Assembly: GCA_030435675.1 (NCBI GenBank)
Contig: CM059621.1
Location: 11,346,001-11,410,000, forward strand
Origin: Steinernema hermaphroditum
Lineage: Eukaryota > Nematoda > Chromadorea > Rhabditida > Steinernematidae
Reading direction: 5' to 3'
DNA: 64,000 bases
The notes under the pieces are model-generated. The model was not told the origin of the DNA, did not search any database, and was given only the letters and a program-made list of their open reading frames with translations. Of this stretch, positions 42,062-51,711 are shown piece after piece (within the stretch, counting starts at the first letter, position 1; every line of letters starts with the position of its first letter). The position numbers and the translations under genes are program-made.

Positions 42062-43443
42062 ATGCCTTTCCCCACTCGTTTCCTTGTTCTCATCGCGGTA
42101 GTCGTCACTTCATGCTTCAGAAGTGCTGCAGAAAATCCAGAAAATTCCTGCGATGAGAAGCTGGAGAACTTCTTCTACGTTGCCAACGTCTGTCAGAATA
42201 CGATGGCCGGAAGCCTCGACAGTCTGATGAATGACATAATGGCGAACACGAAGATTATGAAAGGTATGCTCGCGTATACAATGAATATCTCCTTAGTGCA
42301 GTAGTTTCAGATTGCGATACAATGTCGATAGATCGGTACTTTTTCATGCTTCCCAATGCAAGAGCTTTGGAGATCCGCGAAGAAGTTGGGGAGGAGTACC
42401 TGCAATACCGTCTCTTCTCCATCGATCAGGAGGGCCACGTGGTTGACGTGCCCTACATGGATCTTCCGCAAGCCGTCGGATTGGACTCTTTTCAACACGC
42501 CTACTACCATAAAGGCCACATCGTCATCAGCGCTCGTGAGAGGTTGCATGTGTCCAATATGACATCCAGCAGCGCGGCAGGTGACTTTCAAAGTGTGAGT
42601 TTTTGTTTCAGAACGAAGCTTAACGCGTACGGAATTTAGCCAAGGCAAGACCGAATTTACGATCACAAGTATAGTCGATTCGTTCATCGTCACATTGGGG
42701 AACGAACCGTAGAGAGTCTCTACGGAGACGTTTCATTGATCAGGTAACAGAGATTCTTTCATGGCATTGCAATTGGTGCTTTCGGGATATCTGTTTCAGG
42801 GATGTCGACGAAGACCTTTTCGTTCAAGACGAATCTTCCGTTTGCAACAGTTACATACCTTGGCAGGCGCGGATTGCTTCGATCTCGATTGCAAGAAAGG
42901 ATATGTATGCTGCGTTAGAATGGAAGTTGGACCACAAACTTTTCTTATAGGGATGACGACAACTTAATTAAAGCGGATGACGACAATCCTCAAAGTACTG
43001 GAACTACTGAGACTCCGCAAAACCATCCCTGCGTCCCATCTTTGCTGGATTCACCTCTGACCGCTATCATCTTTTCCATAATTGTCTCCCTTATCATCTT
43101 CTCCGTTTACGCGCTCATTATTGTTCATCGCATCAAATTCCGATACCCAAGACTGGTGGAGGAAAGGCACCAACTACGTAAGCCCTTCAAATTATGCTTG
43201 AGTAAAGTGTTCTTTATAGTTCGCGGTAAGGCTGCTGTGAAGAAGAAGATGGCGAATAATACGTCGTTGGAGACTACAACGCCGAGTTCCGAAGATGATG
43301 AAACTACGTCCAGATCGCCAGTCAATTCGCCCTCGAAGGTGTCCAAGTCGAACAAAAAAAGGAGGAAGTCGCGGTCCTATCCACAAAAGCGGTCTGACAA
43401 CGTCAAGAAGCGCTCCAGGAAGCGCGGTGATCGTCGACACTAG
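42062..43443 (+). CDS. Novel type I membrane protein with basic cytosolic tail
   Basis: Six exons, 42062-42263, 42311-42594, 42640-42743, 42800-42904, 42951-43177 and 43220-43443, all in phase, give 381 residues. A signal peptide (FLVLIAVVVTSCFRSAA) precedes an ectodomain of about 260 residues with few Cys and a Gly/Val/Tyr-rich middle (EYLQYRLFSIDQEGHVVDV). A single transmembrane segment follows (LTAIIFSIIVSLIIFSVYAL), then a tail very rich in Lys, Arg and Ser (KSNKKRRKSRSYPQKR, KKRSRKRGDRRH). I recognise no domain. A receptor or adhesion role would be inference only. Introns are 42-56 bp. The donor at 42594 was chosen because an alternative 11 bases earlier forces a stop. Confidence 0.75.
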
Positions 43444-43637
43444 CCGCGGAAAGTCACTTTGGTGGACCATTAATCATAACTTAAATGTATTTTTTAATGA
43501 TGTTAATTAACTTACCATTAAGTTTGTAAGTACCTAATTGTGTGTTGGACAACTCACAGTCAGACGTCATCTGACACAGCAGACATTCGTGGGTGGGGGA
43601 TCCAAAATTAATGTTTATTTGCAACGTTTACACATTT

Positions 43638-44870
43638 CTACTTGTTCATGTCGGCGACATTTTCCAAGGTGTCCTCCTTAGCGAATCCCTTCGTCTGCGA
43701 TTCCTCATCGGAATCTGCGGATTCTCCCGACTCATCAATGTTGCGATGAGTGTCAGTGTCCTCCATCTTGTCGATCTCAACTTTCTCGTCCCTGTCAGCG
43801 GTCACCTTCTCCGCTGAGCCCTTGCGATCTTCTTTCATGACATCCCACTCAAATGGGTCGGACAGCTTCACCTTTGTTTCTTTCAGGTCGCGCTTAAAGC
43901 TTTCCTTAATCACGTCGTAGTTCGGCGTGTCGAAGTAAGTTAGCTTCTTCAGCATCGTGTTCAGCTCAGCGAAGGACACGGGGCACTTCTGAATAGAGTA
44001 ACTACAGTAATTCATTACGATCACGGTCTTACCGCAGTAAGAGTGGCATCCGCAACTTTCGCCTTGATTTGACCACTTTCACGACGGGCTAAGCCCTTCC
44101 AGGGCAGGGTTCCAGTCAATAGTTCAATCAGCATATAAAGCATACTCCAGAGGTCGTCATGTCGTCCTTGTTCTTTGTACTCGTGAACGTTGAGAGAGCA
44201 GTAGCGAACTGTTCCACGGAAGGATACTTTGCTGCGAGCTTCCCGAAGATTCATTTTTCCGTTTTCAGGGATAAAGATTTGTCGAGCGAGACCGAAATCG
44301 AAGATGTAGATCATATTTTTGTGCTGTGCCCCGACACAGAAGTTTGTTGGCTTGACATCGCGGTGGACGAATCCGGCGATATGCATGTCTTGGATTGCCT
44401 GCAATGGACGATCAGCGCCGGTAATTAGTGTTCGTGGTACCTGACAAGATTGGATTCCGATCTTGAGAACGCTCGCCATCGACATCTTCCTGTCGGGAAG
44501 GCGTCTGCGAATGTCGCTGAGTTCCTTTCCAAGAAGTGACATCACCAGGAAGCTGAAGTTGGTCATCTTGCCGGCCATGAGAAGTCGACATACGTGTTTC
44601 GATTTTTGCATTTTCTTGAGTACGTACACTTCCATCTTCAGAATCTCGTCATCTTTGCACTTCATGAAGGGCTCCACCTTCATTGCCGCTCGGATCTGAA
44701 GGAACCAGAATGAACGGAGAACAGGGAAGCTAACCGACTTTCGGCTCCTTGATGGTTTGGACCAAGTAGACGGTGCCACATGATCCTTCGCCGAGCTTCT
44801 TCTTGACTACGAACTGGTCCTTGATCTTGTCACCGATGGCTAATTTGAGAGCCGTAACCGAAGTGCCCAT
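43638..44870 (-). CDS. CK1-superfamily protein kinase, TTBK-like
   Basis: Four exons, 44870-44739, 44695-44441, 44398-44033 and 43988-43638, give 367 residues. The catalytic domain fills residues 16-290: glycine loop GEGSCGTV, AMKVEP with the ATP-binding Lys, HRDVKPTNF, DFGLAR, a CK1-type RGTVRYCS and the helix HDDLWSMLYML. The TTBK-like pattern SxxxRGTxRY fits the large nematode CK1/TTBK-like group. Catalytic Lys, Asp and DFG are all present, so activity is expected. The C-terminal extension is acidic and Glu/Asp/Lys-rich. The first donor must be read as gtcggt to keep phase; this non-consensus site is the weakest part of the model. It lies downstream of H2B on the same strand. Confidence 0.88.
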
Positions 44871-45186
44871 GTCAATGAACGACAGTGCCCGACGTCACTT
44901 GCTTTCACTCTGCACAGCGACCTGCCTGCTCGCGGCCAAATCAGTGAAATGACTGGCCTCCACCCTCGACCGTTCAGTCGTTTGCTCCGCTTAATCGTCT
45001 ATAGACACTGAATCCCTGCATAGACAACCCCCAATCGCCTGTACACCCCGGATCTCCGTCATCCACAAGGGCTGAAGAGGAAAAGAGAACAAGCATGTAG
45101 GAGATTGGCAAATTTATAGATTGCATCTAAATTGCTAACACATGATGGACGACAAGAGAACATATTGACTTAGAGACCTGACGCGT
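44871..45186 (-). other. Spacer between H2B and the TTBK-like kinase
   Basis: These 316 bp hold the H2B 3' flank and the kinase promoter or leader. I see no gene, and no canonical histone 3' stem-loop just after the H2B stop. Confidence 0.4.
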
Positions 45187-45549
45187 TCAGCGCTTTCCTT
45201 CGTTTTCGAATCTGGCGACGGCCTTGTTCGCTTCAGCGACGGCGTGGGCGGACAATTCCCCGGGCATCATCAGGCGGACGGCCGATTGAACTTCGTTGAC
45301 TGCGATAGTTGAGCGTTGGCTGTAGCTGGCAAGCTGCGCCGCTTCGAGGGCGATGCGATCGAAGATGTCGTTGACGAGAGAGTTCATGATGGACATGGCC
45401 TTCGACGAGATTCCGGTGTTGTTGTGGACGCCCTTGAGAATCTTGAAGATATACGAGTTGAAGGATTCCTTGCGACCCTTCCTGCGCTTCATAGAGCTCA
45501 TGCGCGCCTTCTTATCCTTCGGATGCATAAGAGCTACGTTGCGCGTCAT
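45187..45549 (-). CDS. Divergent histone H2B variant
   Basis: One exon of 120 residues from ATG 45549. An acceptor (ctttcag) four bases upstream marks a 5' intron or trans-splice site. The histone fold is clear: [60 protein letters not shown] and [15 protein letters not shown]. The ubiquitin-acceptor Lys position (NKAV) is kept. The N-terminal tail is short and Met-rich ([20 protein letters not shown]) instead of the usual Lys/Pro-rich tail, and several core residues differ from canonical H2B (LMMP for LLLP). It stands alone, not in a histone cluster, which suggests a replication-independent or tissue-specific variant. Confidence 0.9.
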   Translation of the reverse strand: MTRNVALMHPKDKKARMSSMKRRKGRKESFNSYIFKILKGVHNNTGISSKAMSIMNSLVNDIFDRIALEAAQLASYSQRSTIAVNEVQSAVRLMMPGELSAHAVAEANKAVARFENEGKR

Positions 45550-45929
45550 TGGACCTGAAAGAAATACAAATGATGAACATTTCAAGCAAAATTCGCGCAG
45601 GTACAGAGTGCCTACGGCGGTAGAATTGAAAACACAACCTAAATCACACCGACAGGGTCAAGCAGAAATGACGCGAACAAACCAATGACATTCACGTATG
45701 GGATCACTACAGTAATCTCAGAAATCCATGCGGGACGCTTTCCTGCTTTATCGTCAATTCTTGACCTTGCCAAACATTTCACCCGTTGTGGCGCTCGAAA
45801 GTTGGACGCTGTTATAGACCACATTCGACCACAATCTGACTTCACTGACAATTGAAATACTAAATGCACAAGCATTTATAATAACAAAATTTACAAAAAT
45901 CTAATCGATTTCTATTCGCTTATCCCATC

Positions 45930-46996
45930 TTATTCGACTTTCTTCGTTTTCGGCTTTCCGCCCCAAATGTCGGCAAAAGCGAGCGTTCCAGCGAAGACGA
46001 AGAAGGCGCCGATCCAGTGGGTAAACGTGAAGGGATTCTGGAACCAGACGATCGAGATCAGAAGCGAGAGGAATTTGCGGAGGGTCACGACGAGCGTTAC
46101 GGTGAGAGATTCCACTTCGGCGTTAAGACGGTACACGAAGCGAATGCACACCCATCTAAACAAGGAAGTTGACGGTGATCACAATTGTGGGTCTTACTGT
46201 AGAACGCAAGAGGCCAGAAGTTCGGCCCATAGGTAGGGCACTCCAGTGGAAATGCCCAGGAGGTTCAGATTCGGGCTGGCACTGAAGATGTCCATGCTTT
46301 TCTTGATATCCCCCCACATGAAGAGGAAGAAGGGGAGCGAAAGGGAATGAACGTAGAACATCGCTTCGCGGGAGTGCTTTCCATAGGTGCGGTACATTGT
46401 TTCCTGGCAGATGGCAAGATAGGCAGAAGCCAGAAGAGCGACAGTGAGCATGACGACTCCGATGATCCATTCCTTGTAGTGCTTCTCGGCTTCTTCAGCA
46501 GAAAAAGCGCTCTTTCCCTTTTCGAGATTCGATGTCGCCAATGTGCAAACGATGATTCCGATTGTGATCGCGAAGACGGATAGGTACTTCCTGAGCGAAT
46601 ACTGCTTGTTTTGAATGAGTTTCGTGAGCAAAAGACTAGCAAGGAGCGAACCCTGAACACAGCAAAGCACTGTAGATATGTCGATATCGAGGAAATTACC
46701 GATCGGAAGATAATATGCAACGGCACGGGAATGTGGAAGTTGAGCGCTTGGTTATTGATGACGTTGACGAAGAAGAACATCGTGACTGTGGGCAGATAGC
46801 CTCGGAAAGGGATCTTCCGTTTCTCCGTGAAGAAGCGCGAAGTTGAGATGAGACCCTCCAGGGCGATGAACGAGAAGGTGGCGAAAGTCATCAAGTTCAT
46901 CGATCCTGGCTGTGCTTTGGCGATCGACTCGACGAAGATCATGCAGCCGATGCATCCGGAGAGGACGCCCGATATGGGCACCAAAGCGGTCGTCAT
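45930..46996 (-). CDS. SLC35B4-like nucleotide-sugar transporter, copy 1
   Basis: Three exons, 46996-46700, 46652-46198 and 46155-45930, give 325 residues and about 9-10 hydrophobic segments, the size of SLC35B family members. Hallmarks: GCIGCMIFVESIAKAQPGSM, NVINNQALNFHIPVPLHIIF, GIIVCTLATS, the C-terminal TVTLRKFLS-type helix (LVVTLRKFLSLLISIVWFQN) and a Lys-rich tail (KPKTKKVE) that may be a retrieval or export signal. Family knowledge: SLC35B4 carries UDP-xylose and UDP-GlcNAc across ER or Golgi membranes. An acceptor (cgtcttcag) abuts the ATG directly, a typical trans-splice position. A paralogue lies 1.2 kb upstream on the same strand. Confidence 0.9.
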
Positions 46997-48040
46997 CTGA
47001 AGACGAAAGAGATTAGAACGAACGAAGAACGGCACGCACTCGCGCGAGAATAACTAAAAACGCGAAATGTCAGAAACCCGAGTACTTATAACGGCGATTA
47101 GGACCGATCGATCAGTACATGGTGATGTTTAGAGAACAATAAAAGGGCACAGATAGCGTCACCAGGCGTCTGGAGGACACAAAATACAGAAAGACCGGTA
47201 ACCATGTTACGACAAGAAACGCTGCAGTGGAACAGGAGAGTACAGTATACGCAAGCGAAACCGGATTGGCGGGTATTTTAGAAGATCCGACTGAAAATAA
47301 TACACATGATGACTGAGTCCTGTTTTGCAGAAGTATGCATTTTATCTCTTTGACTGGGAATAGGGCAGCTGTTGAACACTTCTAGCGTATACGGCCATAT
47401 ATATAAAGTGCGCCACTCACTGATTCAAATCATATGGTTGTTATATGAGTGGCTTCCCTCAATTTACAAACGGAAAGAAGATAAAAAAGCGGAGAACATA
47501 AAAAAGTGACACGAACATCGCAATCGTCCCGACGAAAACTGATCAAATCCATTAGAAGCACAGTGCATTTAAACGAGGGACCGTGCGACCGAATGGCGGC
47601 GCGGAACCTGTCTTCTTATCAACATCAGGAGACGTATTTTGTAGTGTGTGGCGATAGGGCTTAATTGATAGAGGCAAACACGAAGATGTAGCACACACGT
47701 GGCAAAGAAGATCGTCCTCCTTGACCGACACAGGCGAAGGACGAACGGACAAGAGGAACCGCAATGAATGGCGGCGGAGATCGATCGATGGCGCGTACGC
47801 AATGTGACCTTCGGGTGCCGAACAAACCTCTGAGGGTATTCGATCGAAGAAACACGTTCCGGCCACCATCACAAGAGAGTCACAAAACGTGGGCAATTCA
47901 TCGGCTGGTTCTCTTCGCCCGAACCGACCGCCAAAACTTTCGGCGAAAGGGCAAACGACGCAATATTGATCGAACGTAGGAATTGTTTCTAATATCTATC
48001 ACATCGACACATATCCGACATACCAAGGGCGAAATAATGT
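46997..48040. other. Spacer between the SLC35 paralogues, no gene seen
   Basis: Overlapping minus-strand frames at 47552-47896 have atypical composition and no splice context. The spacer ends at the tRNA gene. Confidence 0.45.
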
Positions 48041-48122
48041 GCACCGATGTCCGAGTGGTTAAGGAGTTTGACTCGAAATCAAATGGGCTCTGCCCGCGTA
48101 GGTTCGAATCCTGCTCGGTGCG
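48041..48122 (+). tRNA. tRNA-Ser(CGA)
   Basis: A full cloverleaf of 82 nt. The acceptor stem pairs gcaccga (48041-48047) with tcggtgc (48115-48121), with discriminator G at 48122. The D arm contains gtggttaagg. The anticodon loop CTCGAAA has anticodon CGA at 48074-48076. A long variable arm (tgggctctgcccg) marks the Ser class, and the T arm is ggttcgaatcc. There is no intron. It reads UCG codons. Confidence 0.95.
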
Positions 48123-48151
48123 AAATATTTTAACGGCTTTTATATAATCTT

Positions 48152-49285
48152 CTAATCACTTCTATCCTTTTTTCCGGTGACTTTTCTTTCCCAAACATCG
48201 ATGAATGAGAGAACTCCGAGAAACACAAATGCGGTTCCGAGCCAATGGGTGGGGGTAAACGGGTTTTGGAAGTACACGATCGACAGGACCAAAGAGAGGA
48301 ACTTGCGCAGGTTGGTGAAGAGCGTCTTTGTGAGAGACTCCACGGAGGCGGTCAGAAGGTACACGAAACGGAGGCAGATCCACCTAGAAAGAGAGAAGAT
48401 ATGAGTGTATGAAGACTGATGAGAACTTACTGTAGAAAAGCTGATACGAAGAGATTCAGCCACAAGTAGGGAATGCCGGTAGAGATTCCGAGGACATCCA
48501 CTGGAGTGCTCAAGGTGAACGAAGCGGCGTTCTTCACGATGTCGTTCCAAAAGACGGCGAAGAGTGGGAGCGGCAGCAGATGATTCATGAGAAGCGCTTC
48601 CTTGTCGTGTCTTCCGAACTTCGCGAACAGTTCCTCTTGAGCGATGGGCAGATAGGAGGAGAGGGTCAGTCCGATCACCAAGAGAATCACTCCGACGGCG
48701 ATTCCTCCTCCCTCTCCCTTTTTCGTGTTGAGGCTTGATGTTGCGAGAGTGCAAACGACGATTCCTATGGTAATCAAGAAGACGGCGGCGTATTTGCGCC
48801 ACGAATACGTTCTCTTCTGGATCAGCCGAGAGAGAACGAGATTTCCGAGGAGATCACTCTAAAATAGGCACATGGAGGCGCCAAATAGGGCGATCTTACT
48901 GATCTGAAGATTATGTAGAGTGGAACGGGGATGTTGAAGTTCAGCGTTTGATTGTTGATGACGTTGGCGAGGAAGAACGTCAGCACGGGCTTCCAGAAGG
49001 CTCTGAGAAGCAAAGAAGTAGAGGATTGCCGGGAATTGAGAGAACGCACCTGACGGGAATATGGCGTCTGACAGTGAAGAACTTTGAGGTGAAAATGAGG
49101 CCCTCCACGGCGACGAAGAGAAAGTGCGAGAAGGTCATCAGATTCATGCATCCTGGTTGATCTCTGGAAACGATGTTCACGAGAAGACGAGGCCCGCATA
49201 CTCACTTGGCCAAGGACTCCACCACAGCCATACAGCCGAGGCATCCCGAGAAGAATCCGGCCACAGGGGCAGCCGCCAGCGGCAT
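48152..49285 (-). CDS. SLC35B4-like nucleotide-sugar transporter, copy 2
   Basis: Five exons, 49285-49206, 49163-49050, 49002-48900, 48858-48431 and 48383-48152, give 318 residues. It aligns along its length with the copy at 45930-46996: GCLGCMAVVESLAKDQPGCM, NVINNQTLNFNIPVPLYIIF, GIVVCTLATSSL, LGISTGIPYLW, then TLFTNLRKFLSLVLSIVYFQ. The last intron sits at the same Gln codon (CA|G) in both copies; two introns in the first third are extra here. The middle loop is shorter and Gly-rich. The tail is basic (ERKVTGKKDRSD). Divergence of the loops suggests an old tandem duplication, possibly with different substrates. The transcript ends just past the tRNA gene, which is on the other strand. Confidence 0.88.
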
Positions 49286-50345
49286 CACTAAAAACGGAGC
49301 ATTCGTACATGAACATAAGTGGAGCGCGAAGCGTTCAAGCGTTACTGTAACATGCTACACGTCCCAAATTAAGCGGCAGAGCAAGCTGTTGCGGTCCCGA
49401 CAAGGCCGACCTGAGAGAGCTCTCATGCGATCGTCGCGAGATCAGTCGAATTCTCGCCACTTACCCGGCTTCTGATTACAAGAAGGAAGGCGCTACCTTC
49501 GGGTCCTTCACCTTGGGGCCTGCCGCGGGACGTCTGCCGTCGGGCTGATCTGTCTGCGCGACCGTCGCCGCGTGGCTGTTAGAGCTGCAGCGGAAGGTCG
49601 CCAAACTGTCGCCGAGCAACACATGTGCGCGATCTGAAAGGAGGCCGAGGAAGTGGCGATGTGGGTGTTCGCAATAAACACTCAGCTTCTCCTCTAATCT
49701 CCACACTGGTTGTGGGGTGGAAGACGCCCGTTTTATTAAAAATCAGAGGTTCGGTTGGTTGGGGAACGGCGGGGAGGGACACAGAAGTTGGACAAAAAAG
49801 CGCTGATTTATGAGAATCGATTGTTGCATTCGGGATTCTTGCGTCATCACATCGAGGCCTAACTTATTGGCCACTTTATTTGGTCAAAACGAGATCTGAA
49901 TTACGTGGCATGACCCAGCAACAGATCGCACTCAATTTAGAGGGCATCGTTTGTTCAGCTTCACGAGGTGATTTCACAATTTCCGTTTCGACGGTATGGC
50001 CCAACGGCGCACACACCTTGATCGCCACCACTCCCGCATTGTCAGTTCACCTGCTCGTATTTTGATTCTGTTGGCCATGCACATGCCTAGGGAATTCGCA
50101 CTATGCTTCAAAATATACACTCTAAATCACTTAAAATGTACGGTAGGTAAGTACCCGGTGCATCCCTTGTTCTCCGTCGATACCAAAAAACGCCTTCCAC
50201 TCCCTACGTCTGCCCATTGTTTGTTCAAAGCCAAAACCGATCACAAAAACGGAACAATCACCTTCTCTAGCAGCTGAGCTCACTCCTTCTCCCCCTTTAA
50301 AGCCCTTTAAAAGGGCACCCCACATCCACTCTCCACACGCCTACC
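49286..50345. other. Intergenic DNA with a relic of the peptide-gene 3' region
   Basis: No gene is supported. Positions 49824-49905 repeat the sequence that follows the peptide gene at 50568-50657, at about 90 percent identity with one gap of about 10 nt. No peptide reading frame precedes the 49824 copy. Confidence 0.55.
50303..50315 (+). promoter_or_regulatory. Possible core promoter of the peptide gene
   Basis: An A/T core within a near-palindrome (ccctttaaaaggg) stands 31 bases before the peptide ATG. It is TATA-like in base content and position, but no transcription start is known. Confidence 0.25.
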
Positions 50346-50528
50346 ATGAAGTTCCTCTCGCTCGTCTTCGTCGCCTTCTTCGTTCTCTCCGTCTTCGCCC
50401 CGACCGAGGCCAGCTGGCTCTTTGGAAACGACGAGGCCAAGAAGCCCGAATCCATCGGACCCTGCATCAAGGGTGCCTGTCCCCAGGGATTCAAGTGCGA
50501 GGAGAACGCCTGCTACAAGAAGGACTGA
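50346..50528 (+). CDS. Secreted cysteine-rich peptide, 60 residues
   Basis: A single exon. A signal peptide (MKFLSLVFVAFFVLSVFAP, cleavage likely after TEA) precedes a mature part of about 38 residues with a Lys/Glu-rich N-terminus and four Cys: C-x4-C-x5-C-x4-C (CIKGACPQGFKC then ACYKKD). The start context is taccATG and codon use is strongly GC3-biased, suggesting high expression. The CxxGACPxGFxC core is the same as in the three-exon peptide gene at 40391. Function is unknown. Confidence 0.75.
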   Translation: MKFLSLVFVAFFVLSVFAPTEASWLFGNDEAKKPESIGPCIKGACPQGFKCEENACYKKD

Positions 50529-50736
50529 TACCGTATCCACATGGGTTCGCTTTTCGAAATAAACTGCTGCATTCGGTATTCTTGCGTCACCACATCGAGG
50601 CCGGACTTATTAGCCACTTTATTTCGTCCAAACGAGATTTGGAGGCAACCGAATTACGCCCCGCTTTCGGCGATTTTTCCGAGAACTCGACAGGATTGCA
50701 CCTGTCCCTGCACGTTTCCTTGTCCCCGCGCCAAAT

Positions 50737-51711
50737 TTAGAACTTTATTGAGTCGGTACTCTGCACGTAGGACAACTTGTTGCGCGGGAAGCGAAGACGT
50801 GTCCAGCGCCACATCTTCGACAGGACGCTGGGGTACGGTGGAACGAGAAGGAGGATTAGGGAGGACTGCACGACGCTGCCGACGATGGTAAGGAGGTGGG
50901 CGACGGTGACGGGCATGTCGAGGTCGAAGTGGATCCAACTGGCCGAGGCCCACACGGCGATCGGAAGGAGTTTGAAGACGAAGAAGGCGGCGATGAGGGC
51001 GAAGAGGGCGTAGGTGGTCTTGATGTTGAGGGCGAAGGTACGCGTCCGCATGATGCCGCGTGAGGTCTCCAAGTTGTGCAGGATACGGTGGGTGGCGACG
51101 AGCATGAGGAGGAAGAAGAAGGCGGCAACGGCTAGAATCACCAGGAGGAAGCTGGTGAGGGTCCAGAGTTTCATCGCCCTGCTGCAAAAGCGGCTGAAGT
51201 GGGCCTCGTGGACGACGGGTTTGAAGTCGAGGAAAACGAAGGCGCACAGGATGGCGACGGAGGGAAGGATGTGGAGGATGTAGGCTACGAAGAAGCTCCT
51301 CTTCCCGATGAACACCTGGCTGAAGGTGCTGAAGATGTGGAAGCCGTAGCGGTGTGCGACGAGAGAGAGCAGCGAGGCGGCACTCAGGGAGAGGAACTGC
51401 ATAGTTAGCACGACGACGTCGAGGGAATAGTCCTCGGAGAAGTGCCTCGAGAAGCCTAGGGAGATGACACACTTGTCACGGGGACGGTAGAGGGGCTTAA
51501 CAGCGATGCCGGCCATGAAGTCATAGAGGAGGGTCCAGATCTGCAGGTTGATAAGGTAGTAGCCGAAGGTGCGCTGCTCCTGAGGGGTCTTCTTGTAGAC
51601 GAGGACGATGGAGAAGATGCCCAGGGGAAGGGAGCCGAATGAGAGGGAGTCGTAGAGGAGGGAGACGAGTCTCATGGGATGCATCTCGGAGGAGTGAAGC
51701 GGAAGAAGCAA
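50737..51711 (-). CDS. Seven-transmembrane chemoreceptor, SRH/SRI-like
   Basis: A single exon of 324 residues with seven hydrophobic segments. The start has FGYYLINLQIWTLLYDF and a following PLYRPR, the pattern of nematode Str-superfamily receptors (srh, sri), where YLLNxxxWxxxxD lies in the second helix. The end has VPPYPSVLSK after the last helix, the family's PY motif. Such receptors act in chemosensory neurons; the ligand cannot be read. The lack of introns is unusual for nematode receptors, which generally have several, and hints at retroposition or intron loss. The AATAAA hexamer overlaps the last codons (tcAATAAAgttcTAA). ATG 51711 is the first; ATG 51681 also fits. Confidence 0.88.
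   Translation of the reverse strand: MLLPLHSSEMHPMRLVSLLYDSLSFGSLPLGIFSIVLVYKKTPQEQRTFGYYLINLQIWTLLYDFMAGIAVKPLYRPRDKCVISLGFSRHFSEDYSLDVVVLTMQFLSLSAASLLSLVAHRYGFHIFSTFSQVFIGKRSFFVAYILHILPSVAILCAFVFLDFKPVVHEAHFSRFCSRAMKLWTLTSFLLVILAVAAFFFLLMLVATHRILHNLETSRGIMRTRTFALNIKTTYALFALIAAFFVFKLLPIAVWASASWIHFDLDMPVTVAHLLTIVGSVVQSSLILLLVPPYPSVLSKMWRWTRLRFPRNKLSYVQSTDSIKF

Larger units (their letters stand above)
49824..50657 (+). repeat. Direct repeat pair flanking the secreted peptide gene
   Basis: Copies at 49824-49905 and 50568-50657 share blocks such as attcttgcgtca, acatcgaggcc and agccactttattt/ggccactttattt. The second copy begins 40 bp after the peptide stop codon and is probably 3' UTR. The first may be what is left of a duplicated peptide gene. 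Confidence 0.75.

Noticed and set aside
50654..51472. 272-codon minus frame rich in Arg/Leu/Pro
   Set aside because: Off-frame shadow of the chemoreceptor gene.
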